From assembly GCF_003412465.1 (NCBI RefSeq), contig NZ_QTJV01000020.1:32359-96358 (forward strand): a stretch of DNA of 64,000 bases, given 5' to 3'. The stretch comes from Chitinophaga silvisoli. Its GTDB lineage: Bacteria; Bacteroidota; Bacteroidia; Chitinophagales; Chitinophagaceae. Shown in pieces: positions 26,889 through 35,098 of the stretch; positions within the stretch are counted from its first letter, which is position 1; every line of letters begins with the position of its first letter. The notes under the pieces were generated by a model. It saw nothing but the letters and a program-made list of their open reading frames with translations. It was not told the DNA's origin and made no database searches. A program made the position numbers and the translations under genes.

Positions 26889-28036
26889 CAGTTAGTCTGC
26901 ATGATCTTTTCCCACAAATGATCTATCGGTGCTAAAACAAAGTTCTTCTGCGTATCGTTATTGATCCATTCACAACGGTCATTGAGGTAGCGAAGCCTGT
27001 CTTTGATCAGTGCGCGCTCGGCAGGAGAGGTGTCTGCAGCTTCCCATTGCGTGGTCATTTGCTGCACTTCCCTGTAGATGGCATCAGCATCAGGGCTGCT
27101 GTTGACAGCGGCTCTCGGGTGAGCAGCACTTTGTTGCTCATCGTTTGTCACCAGAGCAGCATTTACAATGGCAGCAATGAGTTCCTGCTGTTCTTCCGTA
27201 TCCCAGATATACCGCAGTACCCACATATCCGACAGGATAGCCGTCTCCCTTTTGCAGAGCACAGCACTGGCCGCTATGAGGCGTTGCAACTTCACCGCTC
27301 TCCTGTCAGAGATCTGGATGCCTGCATTGCGTAGTTGTTGTATCAAAGTGATATAGGCCCCCCTGATGCCGGAGAGGTCTATCGTAGTGGTTATGTTTTG
27401 CAGTTCCCTTACTTCTTCAGCACTGATTTTAGCAGGAGTCGCATGCTCGGATTGCTCCAGTTTCCAGCCGGCTTGCAATACCTTTTCCAGGTCGGCAGGA
27501 TCTACGTTGTCACAATGCACCCTGAGCAGGAAACGGTCAAAGAGTGCCTGCAGGGCCTCATCTTCGGGCAGGTGGTTACTGGCACCGATAAAGAGCAGGG
27601 CAGGGAGGGCCCTGGTTTCCTTTCCTCTCCTGAAGATCTTTTCGTTAAGGGCCATCAGCAGGCTGTTGAGGATCGCACTGTTGGCATTCAGGAGTTCATC
27701 CAGGAATACCAGGGAGGCTTCGGGCAGCATACCTTCGGTGTTGGTCACGAGGTCGCCTTCCCGCAGTTTGCGGATGTCAAAAGGGCCAAACAGCTCATTG
27801 GGTTCGGTGAAGCGGGTCAACAGGTATTCGAAGGTCTTACCTTCCAGTAAGTTGGCAAGGGCACGCACCATCGCGCTTTTAGCAGTTCCCGGGGGGCCTA
27901 ATAAAAAGAGGTTTTCCCTGCCGGCAAGGCAGATGCCCATCAGGTCGATGATGTCATCTTTTCCAACAAAAGTCTTTTTCAGGTGCTGTAGGACATCGTT
28001 GAGCTTATCTACCAGCGGGGTTGTGGGTAAGGTCAT
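26888..28036 (-). CDS. MoxR-family AAA+ ATPase
   Basis: The 382-residue protein carries a Walker A GPPGTAKS (residues 47-54), then the MoxR hallmark TRFTEPNELFGPFDI, a Walker B LVFLDELLNANSAILNSLLMALNEK, a sensor-1 strand FIGASNHLP and arginine fingers in ALFDRFLLRV. This is the RavA/MoxR branch of AAA+ ATPases, which form hexamers and act as chaperones that remodel or activate protein partners through a vWA protein. The C-terminal 170 residues are helical. Gene order places it between a small helical protein and an accessory domain, with the vWA protein next but one, as expected for a MoxR-vWA ternary system. Confidence 0.9.
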   Translation of the reverse strand: MTLPTTPLVDKLNDVLQHLKKTFVGKDDIIDLMGICLAGRENLFLLGPPGTAKSAMVRALANLLEGKTFEYLLTRFTEPNELFGPFDIRKLREGDLVTNTEGMLPEASLVFLDELLNANSAILNSLLMALNEKIFRRGKETRALPALLFIGASNHLPEDEALQALFDRFLLRVHCDNVDPADLEKVLQAGWKLEQSEHATPAKISAEEVRELQNITTTIDLSGIRGAYITLIQQLRNAGIQISDRRAVKLQRLIAASAVLCKRETAILSDMWVLRYIWDTEEQQELIAAIVNAALVTNDEQQSAAHPRAAVNSSPDADAIYREVQQMTTQWEAADTSPAERALIKDRLRYLNDRCEWINNDTQKNFVLAPIDHLWEKIMQTN

Positions 28037-28668
28037 AATATAATTTCATTAATAACTGTGTCGAACTGAGGCCAGAGTTGAGCAGCATATGATCCCAGGG
28101 CTGCTTGTACAAATGGCAGGTTTTCAGGTAGACGGGATTGAGACAGGTTCCTTGCCTGGATAATCCTGTCAGTATATGCCTGCCTTAATGATGGATGCTC
28201 ATTAATGGCAGACAGGTCTACCTGTTCGGTTAGAGGAATGGCGGCTGCTGAAAATGGCCATTGATGAGCGGTCTGGTAAAACCGGGCGATCAATGGATCC
28301 GCAGGAGAAAGACCTTTGGCCAGCAGAAAAAGATCTGGCAGATAACGAAGGGTCAGGTCTGCTGAATAGATGGCTGCAGGGGTTCTCTCACCTTTATATG
28401 CAGGTAAATGTGTGTCTAGTAATGAAGCATCAAGATTGCGTAATAATATGAATTGCACAGTGGTGTACAGGTAGCCCGCTGCCCAGAGTGCTGCTTCCAT
28501 ATCCAGTGCAGGAGCGGTATGCGGCATCTCACGACAGTCATCTTCATAATATTGTTGCAGGTGAATAGCAGCTGTGCGCAGGTCCGCTTCCTCAAAGGAA
28601 AGCAGATCGGCAGCTACGGTTACATTACCTTCATTGATCAGGCCTGATATGAATTCAGTTAGTTCCAT
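28033..28668 (-). CDS. Small helical protein heading the MoxR-vWA-bpX operon
   Basis: First gene of the five-gene operon; its stop overlaps the MoxR start by four bases. The 211-residue product is almost all helical (for example SFEEADLRTAAIHLQQYYEDDCREMPH and MEAALWAAGYLYTTVQFILLRNL) and has no enzymatic motif, signal peptide or membrane segment. Such helical proteins are found as the first gene of related MoxR-vWA-propeller operons (bpX4 might be the name; not verified). I infer a regulatory or adaptor role from context. The promoter should lie in the 132-base gap shared with the divergent DUF1080 gene. Confidence 0.55.
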   Translation of the reverse strand: MELTEFISGLINEGNVTVAADLLSFEEADLRTAAIHLQQYYEDDCREMPHTAPALDMEAALWAAGYLYTTVQFILLRNLDASLLDTHLPAYKGERTPAAIYSADLTLRYLPDLFLLAKGLSPADPLIARFYQTAHQWPFSAAAIPLTEQVDLSAINEHPSLRQAYTDRIIQARNLSQSRLPENLPFVQAALGSYAAQLWPQFDTVINEIIL

Positions 28669-28800
28669 TTCGAGATTGTACCCTATTCATATAATATTTA
28701 ATGAAGATACTAAGGAGATAGCAACTTTACAATAAATATGATAGCCGGATTGTAATTTGTCAATAGCTTTTTTAATTTAGAGAATTAAATTTTAGTGATC

Positions 28801-29568
28801 ATGCATAAGAAAATGTTAGTAACAGTAGCGGCTGTTGCACTTTCGACCACGTTATTTGCGCAGACCAAACCCGAAGACACTGAAGTGTGGGAACCAGTCC
28901 CTGCTGTAGTAACCCCCGGTAAGATTAACACAGATGCACCTTCCGACGCAATTGTTTTGTTCGATGGCAAGACCCTGGACCAGTGGGTTTCTGTCAAAGA
29001 TCCTTCCCAGCCTGCGGCCTGGAAAGTATCCGGAGGGATCCTGACTGTGGATAAGAATACCGGAAATATACAAACGAAAAGGTCTTTTACGAACTACCAG
29101 TTGCATATTGAATGGAGAGTGCCTAAGAACATTACAGGTACCGGACAGGGTAGGGGCAACAGCGGCCTGTTTTTAGCTTCCACCGGCCCTGGCGACGATG
29201 GTTACGAACTGCAGGTGTTGGATAACTACAACAACAAGACCTATGTAAATGGTCAGGCAGGTAGTATCTATAAGCAAACTGCACCACTGGTAAACGCAAA
29301 TAAGAAGCCAGGTGAATGGCAGACTTACGATGTCATCTGGACAGCACCTAAATTCAATTCGGATGGTTCCGTACAAAGTCCTGCCCGTGTGACCGTATTA
29401 TTCAACGGTGTACTGGTACAGAACAATGTAGCGCTGCAGGGCCCTACCAAGTACATTGGTAAAGCTTCTTACGAAAAACCTCACGGTGCCTGCCCGATCA
29501 AACTACAGGCCCATGGGGATAAGAGCGAGCCACTGAGCTTCCGCAATATCTGGATCCGTGAATTATAA
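28801..29568 (+). CDS. DUF1080 (3-keto-disaccharide hydrolase-type) exported protein
   Basis: A GTG two codons upstream is possible, but the ATG at 28801 gives a clean signal peptide (MHKKMLVTVAAVALSTTLFAQ). The rest is a jelly-roll of the DUF1080 family: DAIVLFDGKTLDQWVSVKD, AAWKVSGGILTVDKNTGNI, TNYQLHIEWRVP, RGNSGLFLASTGPGDDGYELQVLDNYNNKTYVNGQAGSIY and a C-terminal CPIKLQAHGDKSEPLSFRNIWIREL. Related proteins bind or hydrolyse (3-keto-)glycosides in the periplasm. The 256-residue length is usual. It stands alone before a strong symmetric terminator. Confidence 0.88.
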   Translation: MHKKMLVTVAAVALSTTLFAQTKPEDTEVWEPVPAVVTPGKINTDAPSDAIVLFDGKTLDQWVSVKDPSQPAAWKVSGGILTVDKNTGNIQTKRSFTNYQLHIEWRVPKNITGTGQGRGNSGLFLASTGPGDDGYELQVLDNYNNKTYVNGQAGSIYKQTAPLVNANKKPGEWQTYDVIWTAPKFNSDGSVQSPARVTVLFNGVLVQNNVALQGPTKYIGKASYEKPHGACPIKLQAHGDKSEPLSFRNIWIREL

Positions 29569-29578
29569 TCCTCTTAAC

Positions 29579-29614
29579 AAAAAGCGCTTTTGCCACACCG
29601 CAAAAGCGCTTTTT
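29579..29614. terminator. Symmetric terminator hairpin
   Basis: A perfect 15-bp stem AAAAAGCGCTTTTGC/GCAAAAGCGCTTTTT around loop CACACC. Each arm contains AAAAGCGCTTTT, itself palindromic. Confidence 0.9.
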
Positions 29615-29693
29615 GTTTCATCCACCCCCCAATTTTGCAGCTTCACCTTTATTTCTCTAATTTTAAGTCAACCATGCTGCAATTTTGTTCCCA

Positions 29694-30659
29694 ATGAAAC
29701 GACAAGTCTACATATACAGTGCACTCTTCATCACCCTGGCACTCAACATCCCTAAACTCTTTTCCCTGAGGGAAAACAACCCCTTATCTCATTTCGCACC
29801 ATTCAACCTGTCGGAAGTCATTTTTCAAACAGTACTTAACCTTATCTTTTGTCTTATTATTTTCTATATCAGTGACACTTTTAAAATCAATAAGGTGATC
29901 ACGCATTTAGTCAACCTACTGGTCCTCCTTTTCTTTTTTACCATCGGCCTTTCCATCCAAAAAAACCTCTACGGGGCTGGTTATTTCCTCCCCGGCCGCG
30001 GCTTAGGAGTTAAACTTATCCTCACGGTTATCTTAGTCCTCATTGAGGTGCGCATCGTTGACATTCTCCGCCATGCCCGCATGAAAGAACTTGAAAACGA
30101 CCGCCTGCGCAACGCCAACCTCAAAGCAGAACTCAGTTTGCTCAAAGGGCAACTCCAGCCGCATTTCTTTTTCAATGCGCTCAGCAGCCTCTCCGGTGTA
30201 GTCCGCGAAGACCCTGCCAAAGCACAGTATTACATCAATCAGCTCTCCCGTTTCTTCCGCTATTCACTACAGAAAGAAGACACCGGCTTAGTCGATTTAA
30301 AAGACGAGATCAATGCAGTCAATGCCTATGCCGCCCTCCTGAAAATGCGGCATGAAGAAGGCTTCCAACTCATCATAGACATCCCGGAAGATCAGCAGCA
30401 TCGCCGGCTTCCACACATGTCATTCCAGCCATTGGTAGAAAATGCGCTGAAGCACAACAAAATACCGCTGGTCCTGGAAATCAGGCTGCAGGACAATCAC
30501 GTAGTCGTAAAGAATAACCTGCAGCCCGTCCATTTTCCTGAACCCGGCACAGGCATCGGGTTGGCAAATCTGAACGAACGATACAAGATCCTCCTTCAAC
30601 AGGAAATCAGTATCAATAAAACAAATACAGCATTCATCGTAACACTTCCCCTGCAATAA
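29694..30659 (+). CDS. LytS-type sensor histidine kinase
   Basis: The 321-residue product has four predicted membrane segments in its first 125 residues, a short coiled-coil linker (RMKELENDRLRNANLKAELSLL), then the LytS/His_kinase box LKGQLQPHFFFNALSSLSGVV with His157, and an ATPase domain (FQPLVENALKH for the N box, GTGIGLANLNERYKIL for the G box). The start is the ATG at 29694; an upstream TTG would add three residues, and the ATG at 29674 is out of frame with a stop soon after. It is followed six bases later by its LytTR partner. The signal is unknown; such pairs control surface or stress genes in Bacteroidota. Confidence 0.9.
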   Translation: MKRQVYIYSALFITLALNIPKLFSLRENNPLSHFAPFNLSEVIFQTVLNLIFCLIIFYISDTFKINKVITHLVNLLVLLFFFTIGLSIQKNLYGAGYFLPGRGLGVKLILTVILVLIEVRIVDILRHARMKELENDRLRNANLKAELSLLKGQLQPHFFFNALSSLSGVVREDPAKAQYYINQLSRFFRYSLQKEDTGLVDLKDEINAVNAYAALLKMRHEEGFQLIIDIPEDQQHRRLPHMSFQPLVENALKHNKIPLVLEIRLQDNHVVVKNNLQPVHFPEPGTGIGLANLNERYKILLQQEISINKTNTAFIVTLPLQ

Positions 30660-30665
30660 ATACTT

Positions 30666-31409
30666 ATGGCATTACGCGTAGCGATTATAGAAGACGAACC
30701 AGCCACAGCCCGCAACCTGCGGCACATGCTCCAGGACATAGCTCCCGAAGTGGAAGTACTCACCATCCTCCCCGGGGTAGCAGAATCTGTAGCCTGGCTC
30801 AATACCAACATGCAGCTATGCGAACTCCTGTTCATGGATGTCCGCCTCAGCGACGGCCTCTCCTTCGAAATCTTCAGCCAGGTCCATGTCACGCTGCCCG
30901 TAATCTTCATCACCGCTTACGACGACTATGCCCTGCAGGCATTCAAGGCAAACGGGATCGACTACATCCTCAAACCCTTTGATGAAACTGAACTGAAACA
31001 AAGCTTACAGAAATACAATCGTCTCCGCGATCATAGCGGCATTCTGCAACTGGCAGCCCAATTCAAAACCTACAAACAATCTTTCCTCGTACACAACAGG
31101 GATAAGCTCATTCCACTCCTGGCCGGCAATATTTCCTGGTTCTATACCGCAAATGAATTGGTATATGCCGGCACGACGGACAATAAACAGTACATCATCG
31201 ACTTTACCATGGAACAGTTGCAACAACAGCTGGATCCGGGTATGTTTTTCCGGGCCAACAGGCAGTTTATCATCCAACGCAGTGCTATCCAGGAAGTTGA
31301 TTTTTATTTCAATGGCCGCTTAGCCCTGAAAGTGCACCCGGCACCCAAAGAACAGATCCTGATCAGCAAGGCCCGTGTACCGGAATTTAAAAATTGGATG
31401 AATGTGTGA
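30666..31409 (+). CDS. LytTR-family response regulator
   Basis: The receiver domain opens with VAIIEDEPATARNL and has the phospho-acceptor Asp58 in ELLFMDVRLSDGLS, FITAYDDYA and the Lys in YILKPFDE. After a helical linker, residues about 140-247 form a LytTR DNA-binding domain: SFLVHNRDKLIPLLAGNISWFYTANELVY, QLDPGMFFRANRQFIIQRSAIQEVDFYFNGRLALKV and the closing ILISKARVPEFKNWMNV. It is the cognate regulator of the upstream LytS-type kinase. The tandem lipoprotein genes that follow on the same strand could be under its control, but no binding site is recognised. Confidence 0.92.
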   Translation: MALRVAIIEDEPATARNLRHMLQDIAPEVEVLTILPGVAESVAWLNTNMQLCELLFMDVRLSDGLSFEIFSQVHVTLPVIFITAYDDYALQAFKANGIDYILKPFDETELKQSLQKYNRLRDHSGILQLAAQFKTYKQSFLVHNRDKLIPLLAGNISWFYTANELVYAGTTDNKQYIIDFTMEQLQQQLDPGMFFRANRQFIIQRSAIQEVDFYFNGRLALKVHPAPKEQILISKARVPEFKNWMNV

Positions 31410-31544
31410 TACTCAATCATTTGCAAAATAAGGCTACGCATATAATAAAATATTTATAGTTTAATTCGCTCAAATGCTTTTATATTATGAAATTTATTAC
31501 TATCTAGCACTACCTATTTATCATTCCCTATAAATTGTGATTCT

Positions 31545-32306
31545 ATGAAAACACGCCGTCTGTCATGGCACGTTCGTAAAATGGCCCTTTCTCTTGCCTT
31601 TATCTCGGGACTGGCCTTAATAGTTTTTTCCTGTAAGAAAGATGAAGATGATGGTGTAATCACCGCCGATGAAATGGCGGAAGCCGTTGTCCAGTCCTTC
31701 AGTAGTGAAGGTGGTGGTCTGGTTATCCAGACAAATGCAGCGCTGAGTGTAGTAGCGGCAGCAAACACTGACAATACCGGAAAGCTGGCTGACCAGTGCG
31801 GCGTTCCTTACGAAAAAACAAGAACCAGCGCGAACGCAGATACAGCTTCCTATTATGTATGGAGCTATGGTATTACCTGGACCGGCATGTTGACCTGTAC
31901 TGAACAAGTACCGACACAATATGAATTTAAAGCTACCGGTAGAGCACTCTACGATTTTCCACGTATGTCTTCTGATGATAGCGTGAACAATAAGATCGTG
32001 GTAACAGGTTTGTCTAACGACAGTACTTTCTACAAAGTAAGCCAGACCTACATCCGTACAGGTACACAACAATCCAAAATTGGTAAGATGCACAAGTTCA
32101 CCAGCACAGTAACTGTATCATCTACCAATATGTATGTAAACAAAACAACACTTAGAATAACATCAGGTACGGCTACCGTAAATATCAAAGGTGAAAGCTC
32201 CAGTGGTAAATCATTCACCCTGTCAGGTACACTGACCTTCTCAGGCAATGACGCCGCTTCACTGGTGCTGAACGATACGAAATATACCGTGTCCTGGATC
32301 AGGTAA
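31545..32306 (+). CDS. Surface-type lipoprotein, paralogue 1
   Basis: The 253-residue product has a lipoprotein signal with lipobox IVFSC (Cys30), followed directly by KKDEDDG. An acidic/Lys run right after the Cys matches the Bacteroidota lipoprotein export signal and suggests surface display. The mature part is Ser/Thr-rich and beta-rich, and its last 70 residues (VNKTTLRITSGTATVNIKG...GKSFTLSGTLTFSGN...YTVSW) resemble the C-terminus of the next gene. Both share a block GLVIQT/GVVAQT near residue 65. No catalytic motif is seen; function unknown. Confidence 0.75.
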   Translation: MKTRRLSWHVRKMALSLAFISGLALIVFSCKKDEDDGVITADEMAEAVVQSFSSEGGGLVIQTNAALSVVAAANTDNTGKLADQCGVPYEKTRTSANADTASYYVWSYGITWTGMLTCTEQVPTQYEFKATGRALYDFPRMSSDDSVNNKIVVTGLSNDSTFYKVSQTYIRTGTQQSKIGKMHKFTSTVTVSSTNMYVNKTTLRITSGTATVNIKGESSSGKSFTLSGTLTFSGNDAASLVLNDTKYTVSWIR

Positions 32307-32333
32307 TAAACATTTGTGACAACAGTATACAAT

Positions 32334-32363
32334 CAGCCTCCGCCTTTTGGTGGGGGCTTTTTT
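32334..32363 (+). terminator. Rho-independent terminator
   Basis: A 10-bp stem AGCCTCCGCC/GGTGGGGGCT (with G-U pairs) and TTTT loop, followed by TTTTTT. Confidence 0.85.
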
Positions 32364-32528
32364 AGGCTTAATAATTCGTCAGTCATCCATTATTTTTCCA
32401 CCCCCACAATAAAGGATTTATATCAGTCGTTTATATTATTATTTTAATATATATTAGCGTCAGTAAAGGGGGGACAAAAAACAAACCAACTCCTTTCGAC
32501 TATATTCTAAACTAAACAAAATTCATCT

Positions 32529-33299
32529 ATGAAAAGAATGAGCAACCCCTTGTTGCGCAGTAAAGCTGCCCTGTATTTCCTGTGTGTAGCTGCAGGTATT
32601 TCTGTATTTGCACCAGCATGTAAAAAGGATGATAAGGACAGCGCTGAACCAGCTGTAAGTCAGGCAGAAGTTGCAACAGCAGTAAGTTCCGCGGTGACCA
32701 ACGGTGGCGTAGTAGCGCAAACAGAGCAGGCTGCACAAACAGCATCCCTGTACATTGCTGCACGCAAAGCAGCAAAAGCAACTACCGATGATTGTGGTTT
32801 TTCCGATAACGGTGAAATCAAGTTTGCTTCCGAAACGAATGCAACTCCTTATTTCAGCATCGACTACACTTACAATTACGTACTGAAATGTGATGCGAAC
32901 CAGTCTTTCCAGTCATTCAATTTCACCTTTGCTGGTAAGACATCCATGGTAACTACCAAAATGGCAATCGCTGATACCTCAGCTGCTACATTCTCTGTAA
33001 CAGGTCTGAGTGATGCAAGCAATTCTCTCGTATTCAACCAGGCTTTTGATAACAAAGCTAACCTGGTGTCAAAAGATGCTGCTGTACAATCTTTCTACAG
33101 TGTGCTGAAATATACGGCTACTGATGTAACAGTTGACAAATCTACCCTGCAGATCGTATCCGGTACAGCTGCTGTAAAAATCAGCGGTACGAATGCTGCC
33201 GGTAAATCTTTCAGCTACGAAGGTACTATCACTTACAAGGGTAACAGGAAAGCAGTATTCACCATCAGCGGTGGAAGCAGCTTTGACCTGACCTGGTAA
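32529..33299 (+). CDS. Surface-type lipoprotein, paralogue 2
   Basis: The 256-residue product has a lipobox VFAPAC (Cys31) followed by KKDDKDSAEP, again an acidic/Lys run typical of surface-exported lipoproteins. Homology with the preceding gene is clearest at the C-terminus: VDKSTLQIVSGTAAVKISG...GKSFSYEGTITYKGN...FDLTW. Thr/Ala-rich linkers and beta strands fill the mature part; no enzyme motif is visible. Each gene has its own leader and terminator, so they are separately transcribed duplicates. Function unknown. Confidence 0.75.
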   Translation: MKRMSNPLLRSKAALYFLCVAAGISVFAPACKKDDKDSAEPAVSQAEVATAVSSAVTNGGVVAQTEQAAQTASLYIAARKAAKATTDDCGFSDNGEIKFASETNATPYFSIDYTYNYVLKCDANQSFQSFNFTFAGKTSMVTTKMAIADTSAATFSVTGLSDASNSLVFNQAFDNKANLVSKDAAVQSFYSVLKYTATDVTVDKSTLQIVSGTAAVKISGTNAAGKSFSYEGTITYKGNRKAVFTISGGSSFDLTW

Positions 33300-33313
33300 G
33301 ATCTTATAAAGCA

Positions 33314-33351
33314 AATAAAAAAAGCTCACGCTGTCAGCGTGAGCTTTTTTT
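33314..33351. terminator. Bidirectional terminator
   Basis: A near-perfect inverted repeat AAAGCTCACGCTG/CAGCGTGAGCTTT with A- and T-runs on either side, between the second lipoprotein and the convergent DUF4397 gene. Confidence 0.9.
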
Positions 33352-33371
33352 ATTACTGAATGCATTCTCTT

Positions 33372-34076
33372 TTAGTTATTCTCCATAACACTGATGGACA
33401 GTGGTTGCTCAGTCAGCACATTGTTATTCACTAAACCAACTGCTGCCACTGTATAAATCTTTCCTGCTGTCAGCACCACATCACTCTTACTTACCACTGC
33501 CGTACCGCTGGTAGCGTCAGACAGTTTAAGGGTATAAGTACCGGCTGCCATCTCCTTAAATTCACTCACAGATTTATAAGCGTTGTTATTAAATAACAGG
33601 CTGTCGCTTACAAAGAAATTCACTGCGCCTAAATTTGTAGAAGCATGCACAAAGCGGATCTTTGCCTTACCTGAAGCAGGCGCATCCAGGTTGTCTTTTG
33701 TCAGGATACCAGTCGTACTGTTATCACTGCTTTTACCTGTAGTAAACAGCGAATAATTACCACCGTCAAACTTTACAGGCAATGATAATACTGTGTTGTT
33801 AGACACAGCGTTTTTGAAGTTGTAGGTCGCATCGCCTTTTGCGACATTCAGATAAGCAGTCGCCGTGTTGTAATCAATGGCAGAAGAGTTAATCTTAGTC
33901 TCACCATTGTACACGTTTACACTACCTGCATCAGGGAAAACATTCACAATCTTAACAGTTGCATCCGGATCAATCGCAGTATCGTCGTCGTCTTTGCTAC
34001 AGGAAGAAAAAGCTACAAGTCCTGCAAATGCGAAAGCGGCTAACAAACGGCTGCTGGCATGGTTCAGCATTGTCAT
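33372..34076 (-). CDS. DUF4397 domain lipoprotein
   Basis: The 234-residue product has a lipobox AFSSC (near residue 26) followed by SKDDDDTAID, a strong Bacteroidota surface-lipoprotein export signal. Two beta-sandwich halves follow: ATVKIVNVFPDAGSVNVYNG opens the first and GKAKIRFVHASTNLGAVNFFVSDSLLFNN the second; RFVHAS...VNFF is the DUF4397 hallmark. The family is usually found as secreted or surface-anchored proteins of unknown role. A Met two codons in could be the start instead. Transcribed divergently from the rsbQ-like gene. Confidence 0.85.
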   Translation of the reverse strand: MTMLNHASSRLLAAFAFAGLVAFSSCSKDDDDTAIDPDATVKIVNVFPDAGSVNVYNGETKINSSAIDYNTATAYLNVAKGDATYNFKNAVSNNTVLSLPVKFDGGNYSLFTTGKSSDNSTTGILTKDNLDAPASGKAKIRFVHASTNLGAVNFFVSDSLLFNNNAYKSVSEFKEMAAGTYTLKLSDATSGTAVVSKSDVVLTAGKIYTVAAVGLVNNNVLTEQPLSISVMENN

Positions 34077-34281
34077 ATTCGGTCGTTTTTTTAAATTGAA
34101 AATATAAGTTGACTCTGCACCTCAAAAAACATAAACTATGCCATGCGGTTTAACAGGACTTTAGCAATTTGCACTATGGGCTTTTCTACACATCTTGTTG
34201 TCGGATTCCTCAAAGCATGTAAAACTGTTTAACCATATAATTGCTTATTTTAGCTTACCGGATACAAAACCCCGATTTGAT

Positions 34282-35085
34282 ATGCACACAGTAAAGGAGA
34301 AGAATAATGTCCACATTCGTGGTAGAGCAGATGCCACACACACCATCATCTTCGGTCATGGTTTCGGCTCTGACCAGACAGCATTTGAACCCCTGGTACA
34401 AGCATTTGAAGCAGATTATAAGATAGTACTCTTCGATAATGTAGGCGGTGGCAAGGCTGATATCAATGCCTTTAGCCCCAGCCGGTATAGTACTATACAA
34501 GGCTATGTAACGGACCTGGGTGACCTGCTCAGGGAGTTGAACCTGGAAAACGTGATCTATGTTGGCCACTCTGTCAACGGGATGATTGGCCTGCTCTCCG
34601 CCATTAAATACCCCTCTTATTTTAATAAACTGGTGCTGCTGGGTAGCAGCCCCCGTTACCTGAATGAGCCCGAAACCGGCTATGTAGGCGGGTTTAATAT
34701 GGAAGCCCTGGAACAACTTTACAATGCCATGAGTACAAACTACTTCGCCTGGGCCAGCGGCTTTGCACAGCTGGTAGTACAAAATGAAGACAGACCGGAA
34801 CTGGCAGCCAATTTTGCCAAAACCCTTTCCTCTATCCGGGCAGATATTGCATTGTCTGTGGCAAAAGCTATCTTTGAAATGGATCACAGGAATGAGCTGG
34901 GCAAATCCGTCATACCTGCACTGATTGTGCAGACTACAGACGATCCGGCAGTACCGAAGGAAGTAGGCGAATATATGCACCGGCATATACCCAACAGCCA
35001 GCTGGCTACCGTGAATACCAGAGGGCACTTCCCCCATGTGAGTGCACCGGGAGAGGTAATCAGTATTATTAAGTCCTTTATATAA
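34282..35085 (+). CDS. rsbQ: RsbQ-like alpha/beta hydrolase
   Basis: The ATG at 34282 gives 267 residues, the length of Bacillus RsbQ; an upstream TTG would add 29 residues outside the family. The catalytic triad is visible: Ser97 in GHSVNGMIGLLSAIKYP, Asp220 in LIVQTTDDPAVP and His249 in TRGHFPHVSAP. Other blocks (RYLNEPETGYVGGF, NYFAWASGFA) fit RsbQ. RsbQ activates the PAS-PP2C phosphatase RsbP in the energy-stress pathway, and plant KAI2/D14 receptors share the fold. A GAF/PAS protein starts 13 bases downstream, so the pair resembles an RsbQ-RsbP module. The ligand is unknown. Cytoplasmic. Confidence 0.88.
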   Translation: MHTVKEKNNVHIRGRADATHTIIFGHGFGSDQTAFEPLVQAFEADYKIVLFDNVGGGKADINAFSPSRYSTIQGYVTDLGDLLRELNLENVIYVGHSVNGMIGLLSAIKYPSYFNKLVLLGSSPRYLNEPETGYVGGFNMEALEQLYNAMSTNYFAWASGFAQLVVQNEDRPELAANFAKTLSSIRADIALSVAKAIFEMDHRNELGKSVIPALIVQTTDDPAVPKEVGEYMHRHIPNSQLATVNTRGHFPHVSAPGEVISIIKSFI

Positions 35086-35098
35086 ACAGCTATTTATA

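Noticed and set aside
34255..35037. 260-codon minus-strand open frame opposite the rsbQ-like gene
   Set aside because: It mirrors the strong RsbQ family match on the plus strand, and its protein has no recognisable motif or signal.
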